Of a stretch of 64,000 nt of DNA, positions 26,856-35,197 are shown piece by piece. The position numbers and the translations under genes were made by a program. Below the pieces are notes generated by a model. It was not told the origin of the DNA, made no database searches, and saw only the letters and a list, made by a program, of their open reading frames with translations. The stretch comes from Streptacidiphilus sp. P02-A3a (GTDB lineage Bacteria > Actinomycetota > Actinomycetes > Streptomycetales > Streptomycetaceae), in assembly GCF_014084105.1 (NCBI RefSeq), contig NZ_CP048289.1, positions 2,241,922-2,305,921 on the forward strand. Direction: 5' to 3'. Position 1 is the stretch's first letter. Every line of letters begins with the position of its first letter.

Positions 26856-28025
26856 TCAGTAGCGGCGGGCGGTTGCCGCGGCGGCCAGCCGGTGCAGCAC
26901 CCGGCGGGCCTCCGGGGCCAGGATCGGGGCGTCGTCCAGCGCGGTCAGCGCCTCGTGCAGGAGCGCGGTGATCCGGGCCTCGACCCGCTCCGGCGCGCCG
27001 CTGCGGGTGATCGCCGAGCGCAGCGCCTCCACCTGCGGACGGCCCAGGCCGGGCGCGCCGAGCAGCTCCTCCAGCAGCCGGGCGTCGGCGGCCGAGCAGG
27101 TGGCCAGGGCCTCGGCGACCAGCAGCGTGCGCTTGCCCTCGCGCAGGTCGTCCCCGGCCGGTTTGCCGGTGACGGCGGGGTCGCCGTAGACCCCGAGCAG
27201 GTCGTCCCGCAGCTGGAACGCCTCACCGAGCGGCAGCCCGAACGCGCCGTAGGCGGCGACCAGCGCCGGATCGGCCCCGGCCAGCAGCCCGCCGATCTGC
27301 AACGGGCGTTCGACGGTGTACTTGGCCGACTTGTAGTGGATCACCGTACGGGCGCGCTCGATCGGGTCGCCGCCGTCCGGCTCGTCCCGGCGGGCGGTGG
27401 GTTCCAGCACGTCGAGGTACTGCCCGGCGGTCACCTCGGTCCGCATCAGGTCGAACAGCGGCTTGGCGCGGCGCACCGCCTCCCGCTCCAGGCCGCAGTC
27501 CGAGAGCAGTTCGTCGCTCCACATCAGCAGCATGTCGCCGATCAGCACCGCCCCGGCCTCGCCGTAGCGGGCGGCGTCGCCGCGGCGGCCCTCGGCGGCG
27601 TGCAGCGCCGCGAAGCGCCGGTGCACCGAGGGCAGCCCGCGCCGGGTGTCGCTGCGGTCGATCAGGTCGTCGTGGATCAGCGCCCCGGCCTGGAGCAGCT
27701 CCAGCGCGGCGGCGGCCGAGACCGCGCTCTCGGCGTCCGGCGAGCCGCCCGCGCCGCGCCAGCCCCAGTAGCAGAAGGCGGGACGCAGCCGCTTGCCGCC
27801 GTCGAGCAGGAAGTCCCGCAGCGTCGCCGCGACCGGCAGCAGCCGGGGCGAGATCGCCTCCAGCGTCGCCTGCTGCCGGTCCAGGAAACCGGCCAGCGCG
27901 CCGTCGACCCGCTGCCGCAGCCGCTCCTCGTCCATCGGGTTGGCGGTGGCGGGGACGGCGGCGGTCGGGCCGGGCAGCGGTGGGGCGAGCGTGTCCGGGC
28001 CGTGGACGGTGCGGGTGAGGGGCAC
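26856..28025 (-). CDS. Polyprenyl (geranylgeranyl/farnesyl) diphosphate synthase
   Basis: The 389-residue all-helical enzyme has both Asp-rich motifs: Asp-Asp-Leu-Ile-Asp followed by Arg-Arg-Gly, and the second Gln-Leu-Arg-Asp-Asp-Leu-Leu-Gly-Val-Tyr-Gly-Asp. Gly-Gly-Lys-Arg-Leu-Arg-Pro binds isopentenyl diphosphate. Chain length cannot be fixed from the sequence alone; a Met/Leu-rich stretch before the first motif would need structural comparison. GTG 28025 follows CGGAG; an ATG at 27935 is an alternative that removes a Pro/Ala-rich start. A CrtI-like oxidoreductase 2.1 kb away might use isoprenoid products, but this is inference. Confidence 0.9.
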   Translation of the reverse strand: MPLTRTVHGPDTLAPPLPGPTAAVPATANPMDEERLRQRVDGALAGFLDRQQATLEAISPRLLPVAATLRDFLLDGGKRLRPAFCYWGWRGAGGSPDAESAVSAAAALELLQAGALIHDDLIDRSDTRRGLPSVHRRFAALHAAEGRRGDAARYGEAGAVLIGDMLLMWSDELLSDCGLEREAVRRAKPLFDLMRTEVTAGQYLDVLEPTARRDEPDGGDPIERARTVIHYKSAKYTVERPLQIGGLLAGADPALVAAYGAFGLPLGEAFQLRDDLLGVYGDPAVTGKPAGDDLREGKRTLLVAEALATCSAADARLLEELLGAPGLGRPQVEALRSAITRSGAPERVEARITALLHEALTALDDAPILAPEARRVLHRLAAAATARRY

Positions 28026-28174
28026 GGGGAGTCTCCGAGCGGTACGAGGAAAACCAGCGTAACCCCCGACTCCCGCGCCGCGGCGGACCCCTCCCCGGTA
28101 GCCCCCGAGCAGCGCCGTATCAGTAGTTGGACGTTTGTTTCAGATTCCCTCGCCGCGACCGATAACCTGCATCT

Positions 28175-29092
28175 ATGGCTCTCGGCATCCCCAGCACCAG
28201 GACCGACCGCGCGGTCTCGATCCGGGATCTCCTGGCGTCGGGCACCCGTTCCTACTCCTTCGAGTTCATGCCGCCGCGCAGCGCGGAGGCCGAGGTCGGG
28301 CTGTGGACCGCGATCCGCAGGCTGGAGTCGCTGTCGCCGACCTTCGTCTCGGTGACCTACGGCGCGGGCGGGTCCACCCGCGGCCGTACCGTCAACATCA
28401 CCGGCCGGATCACCCAGGAGACCACGCTCACCCCGGTCGCCCACCTGACCGCCGTCGACCACAGCGTCGCCGAGCTGCGGAACATCCTCGGCCACTACGC
28501 GGACCAGGGCGTGCGCAACGTGCTGGCGCTGCGCGGCGACCCGCCGGGGGACCCGCTGGGGGAGTGGGTGAAGCACCCGCAGGGGGTCGGCTACGCCTCC
28601 GAGCTGGTCCGGCTGATCAAGGAGTCGGGCGACTTCTGCGTCGGGGTGGCGGCCTTCCCGGAGATGCACCCGCGCTCGCCCGACTGGGACAGCGACATCC
28701 GGTACTTCGTGGAGAAGTGCCGGGCCGGGGCGGACTACGCGATCACCCAGATGTTCTTCGACGTCGACGACTACCTGCGGTTCCGCGACCGGGTGGCGGC
28801 GGCCGGCTGCGAGACGCCGATCATCCCGGAGATCATGCCGATCACCACGGTCCGCTCGCTGCGGCGGATCCCCACGCTCAGCACCGCGGTCCTGCCGTCG
28901 CAGCTGGTCGACCGGATGCTCGCGGCCGAGGACGACCCGAAGGCGGTGCGGGCGATCGGCATCGAGCACGCCACCGCGATGTGCCGTCGGCTGATCGACG
29001 AGGACGCCCCGGGCCTGCACTTCATGACCATGAACTTCTCCCTGGCCACCTCGGAGATCTACCAGAACCTCGGGCTGCACAGCCGGGAGTGA
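28175..29092 (+). CDS. metF: 5,10-methylenetetrahydrofolate reductase
   Basis: This 305-residue FAD enzyme reduces methylene-THF to methyl-THF, the methyl donor for methionine. It has Ser-Phe-Glu-Phe-Met-Pro-Pro-Arg (catalytic Glu), [14 protein letters not shown] and Ile-Thr-Gln-Met-Phe-Phe-Asp. The length matches bacterial MetF. The ATG has no ribosome site; TAACCT ends 6 nt before it, so a leaderless mRNA is likely. It is divergent from the prenyl synthase gene; the 149 nt between them show no clear -35. Confidence 0.95.
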   Translation: MALGIPSTRTDRAVSIRDLLASGTRSYSFEFMPPRSAEAEVGLWTAIRRLESLSPTFVSVTYGAGGSTRGRTVNITGRITQETTLTPVAHLTAVDHSVAELRNILGHYADQGVRNVLALRGDPPGDPLGEWVKHPQGVGYASELVRLIKESGDFCVGVAAFPEMHPRSPDWDSDIRYFVEKCRAGADYAITQMFFDVDDYLRFRDRVAAAGCETPIIPEIMPITTVRSLRRIPTLSTAVLPSQLVDRMLAAEDDPKAVRAIGIEHATAMCRRLIDEDAPGLHFMTMNFSLATSEIYQNLGLHSRE

Positions 29093-29153
29093 ACGGCTCC
29101 CTCGGTAGGGTGTACGTCACGCGCCCCGCTGAGCCCCTGAGGTAGGTACCGCC

Positions 29154-30125
29154 ATGAACATCGGACTCGCGCTGCTCTACGCGGCGTTCGCGGTGGTGGC
29201 GCTGTGGCTGCTGGGCGAGCTGCTGCTCCAGCACCGGGCCCCGGCGCACTGGCGGGGGCTGGCGCTGCTGGGCTTCCTCGCCCTGGTGGCCGGGGTGCAC
29301 CAGGGCTCGGCGGTGATCGTCGGCGGCGGGGTGCTGGCCTTCGGCGCGGGGCAGGGCCTGGTCACCCGCTCGGTCAAGCGCGGCGAAGGACCGCACTGGT
29401 CGCTGCGCGGCCGGGACGGCGCGCTGCCGGGGCCGCTGGGCCGGGTACCGCTGCTGGACCGGGTCTTCCCGGCGGCCGAGCGGCCGGAGCCGGACGGCTC
29501 GGCCCCGGCGGAGCGGGTCGGCGCGATCGGGTCGGTCGAGGACGCCCCGGAGCCGGTCCTGGCCGGACCGGGCGCGGAGCCGGAGCTGGAACTCGTCGAG
29601 TCGCAGCCCCACGAGGGGCAGCAGCCGTACGCCGCGCAGGCCCACGACGGGCGGCCGCAGGGGGCGGAGCAGGCCGGGGGCCCCTACGGCCGGCCCTATC
29701 CGGCCGAGTACCCGCAGGCGTACGCCCAGCAGTACGCGGAGCCGTACCCGCAGCCGTTTCCGCAGCCGGAGGGGTATCCGGCGGAGGCCTACCCGCAGCC
29801 CTACGCGCCGGAGTACGCGCCGGAGTACGCCCAGGAGTACGCGGCGGAGTACGCCCGGCAGTACGCCGAGCAGCAGGGCCAACCGCCGTTCCCGGGGCAG
29901 CCCGACGGCTACTACGCCGACCCGGCCGCCGTCCCCGGGTACGGCTACGACCCGGCGGCCCAGGCCCAGCAGGGGTACTACCAGCAGCAGCCGCCGTCCC
30001 CGGAGCAGTACGACGCGGTCGGCTACGACCCGCTGGGGACCTACCAGTACGACTACCAGGTCCCGCGGCAGCAGGTCCCGCCGCAGCCGTACCCGGCCGA
30101 GCCGGAGCCCTGGAACTACGGCTGA
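29154..30125 (+). CDS. Membrane protein with long Tyr/Pro/Gln-rich cytoplasmic tail
   Basis: The 323-residue protein has two or three hydrophobic segments in residues 1-66, then a polar linker and, from about residue 170 to the end, a tail dominated by Tyr, Pro, Gln, Glu and Ala with short repeats such as Tyr-Pro-Gln-Pro and Glu-Tyr-Ala-(Pro/Gln/Ala)-Glu-Tyr-Ala. I recognise no domain. The tail is low in complexity and probably disordered, and could mediate clustering. A -10-like TAGGGT at 29106-29111 gives it its own promoter, and CTGAGGTAGG precedes the ATG. A similar gene next to metF is common in streptomycetes as I remember. Confidence 0.78.
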   Translation: MNIGLALLYAAFAVVALWLLGELLLQHRAPAHWRGLALLGFLALVAGVHQGSAVIVGGGVLAFGAGQGLVTRSVKRGEGPHWSLRGRDGALPGPLGRVPLLDRVFPAAERPEPDGSAPAERVGAIGSVEDAPEPVLAGPGAEPELELVESQPHEGQQPYAAQAHDGRPQGAEQAGGPYGRPYPAEYPQAYAQQYAEPYPQPFPQPEGYPAEAYPQPYAPEYAPEYAQEYAAEYARQYAEQQGQPPFPGQPDGYYADPAAVPGYGYDPAAQAQQGYYQQQPPSPEQYDAVGYDPLGTYQYDYQVPRQQVPPQPYPAEPEPWNYG

Positions 30126-30144
30126 CGGCGGCCCGGCCCCGCCG

Positions 30145-31593
30145 CTACGGGGTCCCGACGAGCTCCGCGGTCACCGTGGCCGACATGCCGACCCGGGCCA
30201 GCCCGCCGCCGGGGTGGGCGCCGCCGCCGACCAGGTACAGGCCGGGGAGCGCGGTGCGGTTGGCGGTCCGCAGGAAGGCGCCGTCCGCCCCGGCCAGCGC
30301 CGGGCCCGGGACGCCGCCGCCGGGGGCGCCGGTCTCCCGCTCGGTGTCGGCCGGGGTGCGGACCTCCCGCCACAGCAGCCGCGCGCGCAGCTCCGGCGCG
30401 GCGTGGGCGAGCACCGCGTCGGCGTGGGCGTCGGCCCGCCCGGGCACGGTCCAGTCGTACCTGGCCTGGCCGGGGACGGTGACGGTGAGCAGCGCCGCCT
30501 CGTGCCCGGCGGGGGCGAGCGTCGGGTCGTCCGGGCGCAGCAGCTGCACGGTCGGCCGGGCGGACAGCCGGGCGTCCGGCCCGAACAGCGCGTCCAGTTC
30601 GTCCTCGCGCTCGGCGGCGTGCACCACCGTCCGGTGCGGGACGCCGTCGGGGCGGTCGCCGCGCAGCGCCAGCAGCACGGTGAGCCGGCCGGGGGTGTCG
30701 TCCGGCGCGGCGGGCGCGGCCGCCCCGGCCGTGAAGCCGCGCGGATCGGCCCCGGCGATCACCACCTCGGCGTCCAGCCGGGTGCCGTCGGCCAGCAGCA
30801 CGCCCTCGACCCGCTCCCGGCCGAGCACCCGCTCCACCCGGGCGTCGAAGCGCAGCTCCACCCGCCGCTGCTCGCAGCGCCGCCGCACGGCGTCGGCGAG
30901 GGCGCGGATGCCGCCGGTGACGTACCAGACGCCGAAGCTCTGCTCCATGTACGGCAGCGCGGTCAGCGAGGCGGGGGCCCGGCGCGGGTCGATGCCCGAG
31001 CGCAGCGCGTACTCGTCCAGCAGCGCGGTCAGCCGGGGGTCGCGCAGCTCGCGCGCGGCCACCTCGGCCAGGGTGGACACCGGCCGTCCCAGCAGCCGCC
31101 GGCGCTTCGCCGGGAGGTACGGGTCGCGGTGCAGCGGGGTCGGGTCGTCCGGCAGCGGCTCCTCCAGCAGCGGGCGCCGGGTGGCCTCCCACACGCCCCG
31201 GCCGCGCTCCAGCAGCTCGCCCCAACGGGTGCCCGCGCCCGCGCCGAGCGCGTCGTCCAGCGCCTGGACCACCTTCGCCCGGGACGCGTTGGCCAGCTCG
31301 AACCGCGTTCCGTCGGGCAGCAGGTGCAGGCTGCCCGGGTCGACCGGGCGCAGCTCCACCTCGTCCTCCAGCCGGGTGCGGCCGGTCTTCAGCATCAGGT
31401 CGCGGTAGACGGCGGGGAGGGTGAGCAGGGTGGGCCCGGTGTCGAAGCGGAAGCCGTCCCGCTGGTACTGCCCGACCATGCCGCCATGGGTGGGCCCGGC
31501 CTCGCACACGGTGACCCGGTGGCCGATGGTGGCCAGCCGCGCCGCCGTCGCGAGCCCGCCCATTCCTGCGCCGATGACGACGATCTGTGCCAT
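30145..31593 (-). CDS. CrtI-like FAD-dependent phytoene desaturase family oxidoreductase
   Basis: The 482-residue protein has an N-terminal FAD motif (Val-Ile-Gly-Ala-Gly-Met-Gly-Gly-Leu), Gly-Pro-Thr-Leu-Leu-Thr-Leu-Pro, Gly-Gly-Ile-Arg-Ala-Leu in the middle and the C-terminal Gly-Leu-Tyr-Leu-Val-Gly-Gly-Gly-Ala-His-Pro-Gly-Gly-Gly, all typical of CrtI and its relatives. No phytoene synthase or other carotenoid gene is close, so it may act on another isoprenoid. The ATG at 31593 lacks a ribosome site and lies 8 nt after a good promoter inside the end of the tetR gene, which is 11 nt upstream on the same strand. Confidence 0.85.
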   Translation of the reverse strand: MAQIVVIGAGMGGLATAARLATIGHRVTVCEAGPTHGGMVGQYQRDGFRFDTGPTLLTLPAVYRDLMLKTGRTRLEDEVELRPVDPGSLHLLPDGTRFELANASRAKVVQALDDALGAGAGTRWGELLERGRGVWEATRRPLLEEPLPDDPTPLHRDPYLPAKRRRLLGRPVSTLAEVAARELRDPRLTALLDEYALRSGIDPRRAPASLTALPYMEQSFGVWYVTGGIRALADAVRRRCEQRRVELRFDARVERVLGRERVEGVLLADGTRLDAEVVIAGADPRGFTAGAAAPAAPDDTPGRLTVLLALRGDRPDGVPHRTVVHAAEREDELDALFGPDARLSARPTVQLLRPDDPTLAPAGHEAALLTVTVPGQARYDWTVPGRADAHADAVLAHAAPELRARLLWREVRTPADTERETGAPGGGVPGPALAGADGAFLRTANRTALPGLYLVGGGAHPGGGLARVGMSATVTAELVGTP

Positions 31594-31601
31594 GGGAAGC
31601 G

Positions 31602-31630
31602 ATCCTATGTGGCGGCGGGGGCCGGTCCGA
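31602..31630 (-). promoter_or_regulatory. Promoter of the CrtI-like gene inside tetR
   Basis: TCGGAC (31630-31625) and TAGGAT (31607-31602) are 17 nt apart on the minus strand; the -10 contains the TAG stop codon of the tetR gene. The distance to the ATG (8 nt) predicts a leaderless mRNA. Confidence 0.55.
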
Positions 31631-32231
31631 CCGGGAGGGCCGGGTGCGTCCGCAGGCCGTCCATGACCAGCTCCACCAGGCGCACCGGGTTGACCGGCTT
31701 GCCGCTGTCGCAGGCCCAGGTGATGCCGCTGACCAGGGTCAGCACCTCGATCACGGTCACGTCGGTGCGGATCTGGCCGCTCCGCTGGGCCCGGGTGAGC
31801 AGTTCCTCGGCGGTGGTGTGCAGCACCCGTCCGGGGCTCTGGTCCTTGGCGCCTGAGGGCAGCAGGGTGGCGGCGGCGAGGCCGCGGAAGACGGCGACGT
31901 GGGAGATCAGCCGCTGTAGCCAGACCGCCAGCGCCTCGGCCGGGTCGGCGGAGTCGAGCAGCGGCTCGGCCTCGGCCAGGACCGACTGCATCCACTGCTC
32001 CATCACGGCTTCCAGCAGGTCCTGCCGGGTGGGGAAGTGCCGGTAGAGGGTTCCCGGGCCGACCTCGGCGCGCTTGGCGATGTCGTCCAGCGAGGCGTTG
32101 GCGCCGGACTCGCTGAAGGCCTCGGTGGCCACCGCCAGCAGCCGCTCGTAGTTGCGGCGGGCGTCGGCGCGCATGGGGCGCGGGGGGCGCGCGGCCTTCG
32201 GGGCTGTGCGGCGCGCGTCGGCTTCGTTCAT
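31605..32231 (-). CDS. TetR family transcriptional regulator
   Basis: The 208-residue protein has a basic, disordered start, a TetR-type helix-turn-helix at about residues 25-70 (Ala-Ser-Leu-Asp-Asp-Ile-Ala-Lys-Arg-Ala, Gly-Pro-Gly-Thr-Leu-Tyr-Arg-His-Phe), and a helical ligand-binding part. It is divergent from an MFS exporter, and two identical-arm palindromes lie between them, so it most likely represses both genes until an inducer, perhaps the exported drug, binds. It resembles the SbtR-like group with a C-terminal ligand domain. The ATG at 32231 follows GGGATGAGG. Confidence 0.92.
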   Translation of the reverse strand: MNEADARRTAPKAARPPRPMRADARRNYERLLAVATEAFSESGANASLDDIAKRAEVGPGTLYRHFPTRQDLLEAVMEQWMQSVLAEAEPLLDSADPAEALAVWLQRLISHVAVFRGLAAATLLPSGAKDQSPGRVLHTTAEELLTRAQRSGQIRTDVTVIEVLTLVSGITWACDSGKPVNPVRLVELVMDGLRTHPALPVGPAPAAT

Positions 32232-32253
32232 GCCTCATCCCAGGGTTGATAAC

Positions 32254-32268
32254 CGGAGACTATCTCCG
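32254..32268. promoter_or_regulatory. TetR operator 1
   Basis: CGGAGA-CTA-TCTCCG is a perfect 6-bp inverted repeat between the divergent tetR and MFS genes, 22 bp from the tetR start. The same arms occur in operator 2. Confidence 0.75.
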
Positions 32269-32286
32269 TATCGTAGTCGGTGGAAC

Positions 32287-32301
32287 CGGAGATTGTCTCC
32301 G
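32287..32301. promoter_or_regulatory. TetR operator 2
   Basis: CGGAGA-TTG-TCTCCG repeats the arms of operator 1 with its centre 33 bp away, about three helical turns, so two dimers would sit on one face of the DNA. It lies 42 bp before the MFS start. Confidence 0.75.
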
Positions 32302-32343
32302 CTTACGTTCCCCTCCTTCGTCATGACCTCGTACGGGAGAGCC

Positions 32344-33882
32344 ATGTCCGAGAACATCATCACCCCGAGTGGTATCCGATCCGAAGACGGCGAACCGGGT
32401 GAATTGGGTCGCGAGTTCGAATCAGCCCAGTCTGGGCCACCACGCGGCGCACCAGCCCCACCACCGTCCCGGATACCGGACCAGCGGCGGCACCGGCCCG
32501 GGCTCGCCCTGGCGGTGATCCTGGCCTGTCAGCTGATGGTGGTGGTCGACGCCACCGTGGTCTCCATCGCCCTGCCCGGCATCCAGCGGACCCTGCACTT
32601 CTCCACCGCGAACCTGTCCTGGGTGCAGAACATCTACCTGCTGGCCTTCGGCGGCCTGCTGCTGCTCGGCGGCCGGATGGGCGACATCCTCGGCCGCCGC
32701 AGGCTGCTCACCGCCGGGATCGCGCTGTTCACCCTCGCCTCGCTGCTCGGCGGCCTGGCCGCCACCCCCTGGGAACTGCTCACCGCCCGGGCGGTACAGG
32801 GCGTGGGCGCGGCCGTGGCCGCCCCGAGCACCCTGTCCCTGATCGTCAGCACCTACCAGGAGGCCGGTGCCCGGGCCCGCGCCATCGGGCTGTTCTCCAG
32901 CATGTCGGCCGGCGGCGCGGCCGTCGGGATGATCCTCGGCGGGGTGCTCACCTCGTACTTCTCCTGGCGCTCGGTGATGTTCATCAACGTCCCGTTCGGA
33001 CTGGCCGTGGTGCTGCTCGCGCCCCGGCTGATCCGCGAGCCGGAGCGGCACCGCAACCGGCTGGACATCGCCGGGGCGGTCCTCGCCACCCTGGGCACCG
33101 GCACCCTGGTCTACGCCTTCATCCGGGCCGCCACCTCCGGCTGGGGCGCCCCGGTCACCATCGGCTGCTTCGTCGCGGCGGCGCTGCTGGTCGCGCTGTT
33201 CCTGCTGGTCGAGACCCGCAGCCCGCAGCCGCTGCTGCCGCTGCACCTGGTCAGCCAGCGGGTCAGGGGCGGTGGCTACCTGGCCATGCTGCTCACCGCC
33301 GCCTCCATGTTCGGGATGTTCTTCTTCGTCACCCAGTACCTGCAACTCGTCCTCGGCTACAGCCCGCTGCGGACCGGCTTCGCCTTCCTGCCGCTGGCGG
33401 TGCTGATCTTCGCCGGGGCCCGGATCGCGCCCCGGCTGGTGCCCCGCTTCGGCACCAGGTACTTCCTCATCGGCGGACCGCTGTGCATCCTCGCCGGACT
33501 GCTGCTGCTCACCCGGATCGGCGCGGCCACGCCCTACGCCCCCGGCGTGCTGGCGCCGATGGTGCTGTTCGGGATCGGCGCCGGGTTCACCATGGTCCCG
33601 CTCAGCCTGACCATCCTGGCGGGCGTGCGCCCGGCCGAGTCCGGCGCGGCCTCCGGGACGCTGCAGACCATGCAGCAGGTCGGCGGCGCGCTGGGCACCG
33701 CGATCCTGCTCACCGTGTTCAGCTCGGCCACCCGCCACCCCGCGCCCGGCGAGACCGCGCACGCGCTGTTCGCGCACGGCGTGTCCAGTGCGATGGGGGT
33801 CGGCTCGGTGCTGATCGCGACCGCGCTGACGCTGATCCTCACCCTGATCCGGCCGCCGCGCGGAGCGGCCGTCCGCCGCTGA
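32344..33882 (+). CDS. MFS drug/proton antiporter, DHA2 (14-helix) type
   Basis: The 512-residue protein has about 60 polar N-terminal residues followed by 14 predicted membrane helices. Leu-Asp-x-Thr-Val-Val-type sequence in helix 1 (Val-Asp-Ala-Thr-Val-Val), the Gly-Arg-Met-Gly-Asp-Ile-Leu-Gly-Arg-Arg loop between helices 2 and 3, and the antiporter motif in helix 5 (Gly-Met-Ile-Leu-Gly-Gly-Val-Leu) place it in the EmrB/QacA group, which exports drugs against protons. The gene is divergent from tetR with two operators between, so substrate-induced export is likely. ATG 32344 follows GGGAGAG. Confidence 0.9.
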   Translation: MSENIITPSGIRSEDGEPGELGREFESAQSGPPRGAPAPPPSRIPDQRRHRPGLALAVILACQLMVVVDATVVSIALPGIQRTLHFSTANLSWVQNIYLLAFGGLLLLGGRMGDILGRRRLLTAGIALFTLASLLGGLAATPWELLTARAVQGVGAAVAAPSTLSLIVSTYQEAGARARAIGLFSSMSAGGAAVGMILGGVLTSYFSWRSVMFINVPFGLAVVLLAPRLIREPERHRNRLDIAGAVLATLGTGTLVYAFIRAATSGWGAPVTIGCFVAAALLVALFLLVETRSPQPLLPLHLVSQRVRGGGYLAMLLTAASMFGMFFFVTQYLQLVLGYSPLRTGFAFLPLAVLIFAGARIAPRLVPRFGTRYFLIGGPLCILAGLLLLTRIGAATPYAPGVLAPMVLFGIGAGFTMVPLSLTILAGVRPAESGAASGTLQTMQQVGGALGTAILLTVFSSATRHPAPGETAHALFAHGVSSAMGVGSVLIATALTLILTLIRPPRGAAVRR

Positions 33883-33890
33883 CCCGCGCC

Positions 33891-33942
33891 TGAGTACGCG
33901 TACCCGGGGCTACCCACGCGAACGGATGAGTAGTCGTACGGA
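33891..33942. promoter_or_regulatory. Two MacR-like boxes
   Basis: TGAGTACGCGTACCCG (33891-33906) and TGAGTAGTCGTACGGA (33927-33942) match the palindrome I recall for MacR, TGAGTAC-NN-GTACTCA, at 12 and 11 of 14 fixed positions. Their centres are 36 bp apart. No protein gene starts nearby on the plus strand for 430 bp. Confidence 0.45.
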
Positions 33943-34225
33943 TACCCCGCCGACCCCGTGGCGGGCACAGTGGTGGTCACCGGGAAGGACACGGGGCCGC
34001 GAGGCCCGCAGCGTTCACCATCCGGGTGGGGTAGGCGGTCGACGGCAGCGGACGCTGCGGGGTTCCGGAAGGAGCACCGGACGTCCGACGGGGGCAGGTC
34101 CGACCGCGGGTCCGCACGGCCGGCCCGGCACTGCACCGCCGACACGGGGCGGCGGAGCAGTTGCCCGGCCGGGCACGACCAACAGGGGGACCCGGGGACC
34201 GGGGGGAAACCGGGTACGGGGGGAG

Positions 34226-34279
34226 GGGCGGCGGTCGGGCCCGGCGGGGGACACCCCCGCCGGTGCCCGACCGCCGCCC
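34226..34279. terminator. 25-bp near-perfect hairpin
   Basis: Bases 34226-34250 pair with 34254-34279 over a 3-nt loop (ACA), with one bulged T at 34264. It is the longest stem but for the terminators near ileS and may end transcripts from upstream, including the MFS gene 344 nt away. It has no T run. Confidence 0.6.
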
Positions 34280-34372
34280 ACGTTCTCCGGCGGTGGCACC
34301 CGCCACCGGAACCGCCGCGTCCACCTCGCCGATACCGCTCCGCGGTCGCGACCCGCGTGATGGCATGGGGCC

Positions 34373-35065
34373 ATGAGCGAACGAGTGCGAGCGGGCTACC
34401 GCGGAACCGGCCCGGGGGCGATCACCCCCGACGGCTGCTCCGTCGAACTCTACGAACGGATTCCGGTCGGCGACGAGCCGGAGGTCATCGCGGCGGCGGT
34501 CCCGGCCGGCGCCACCATCCTGGAACTCGGCTGCGGCGTCGGCCGGGTCACCCATCCGCTGGCCGCGCGCGGGTTCACGGTCACGGCGGTGGACGAGTCG
34601 GCCGAGATGCTGGAACGGGTGCGCGGCGTGCGCACCGTGCGCGGCTCGATCGAGACGCTGGAGCTGGACGAGCGCTTCGACGTGGTGCTGCTCGGGTCCT
34701 TCCTGGTCCACGCCGGGGACCTGGAGGTCCGCCGGGGGCTGCTGCGGACCTGCCGCCGCTACGTCGCCGACGGCGGCTGCGTGCTGATCCAGCGGCAGAC
34801 CGAGGACCCGAACCGGTACGACAGCCTGCCGGTGCAGGCCGTCGTGGACGGCGGCGTCCACCGGCTGGTCTCGGCGCCCGAGGTCTCCCCGGGCGTGCGC
34901 GAGATCCGGGTCGAGTACGTCTACCCGGACGCCGAGTGGAGCCAGACCTTCCTCTCCCGGCAGCTGACCGCCGAGGCCTTCGAGGCCGCCCTGGCCGAGG
35001 CGGACCTCGCCGTGGACGTCTACCTCACGCCCGACCACACCTGGGTACGCGCCGTCCCGCTCTAG
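34373..35065 (+). CDS. Class I SAM-dependent methyltransferase
   Basis: The 230-residue protein has the SAM-binding motif Leu-Glu-Leu-Gly-Cys-Gly-Val-Gly-Arg-Val at about residue 48, Val-Asp-Glu-Ser for the ribose, and Asp-Val-Val-Leu-Leu for motif IV. The substrate is unknown. It starts with a distinct Ala-Gly-Tyr-Arg-Gly-Thr-Gly-Pro-Gly segment and has no close functional neighbour. The ATG at 34373 lacks a clear ribosome site. Confidence 0.82.
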   Translation: MSERVRAGYRGTGPGAITPDGCSVELYERIPVGDEPEVIAAAVPAGATILELGCGVGRVTHPLAARGFTVTAVDESAEMLERVRGVRTVRGSIETLELDERFDVVLLGSFLVHAGDLEVRRGLLRTCRRYVADGGCVLIQRQTEDPNRYDSLPVQAVVDGGVHRLVSAPEVSPGVREIRVEYVYPDAEWSQTFLSRQLTAEAFEAALAEADLAVDVYLTPDHTWVRAVPL

Positions 35066-35197
35066 ATGTAGGCCGCTGACCTGGTGGTTCGTCCTCCCGG
35101 ACGGGATTGTCAGTGGCGGGGTGCAGCATGTCGGTGAGGGGCCGGAGGGCTCCGTCGACCGCTGGCTGACGTCACCGTACGGGAGGGCTGAACGACC

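Larger units (their letters stand above)
33883..34372. other. 490-bp intergenic region without a supported gene
   Basis: Open frames here have no coding-like third-base pattern. The region begins with two MacR-like boxes and ends with a very long hairpin, both listed separately; between them lie G-rich tracts and short inverted repeats such as GCCCGGCCGGGC. It may encode a small RNA. Confidence 0.6.

Noticed and set aside
29204..31408. A 734-codon plus-strand frame across the Tyr-rich gene and opposite the CrtI-like gene
   Set aside because: It joins out-of-phase sequence of two real genes and has no start context.
33926..34360. A 144-codon plus-strand frame in the gap after the MFS gene
   Set aside because: Third codon positions are not GC-biased and the translation has no recognisable pattern; the region is better read as non-coding.
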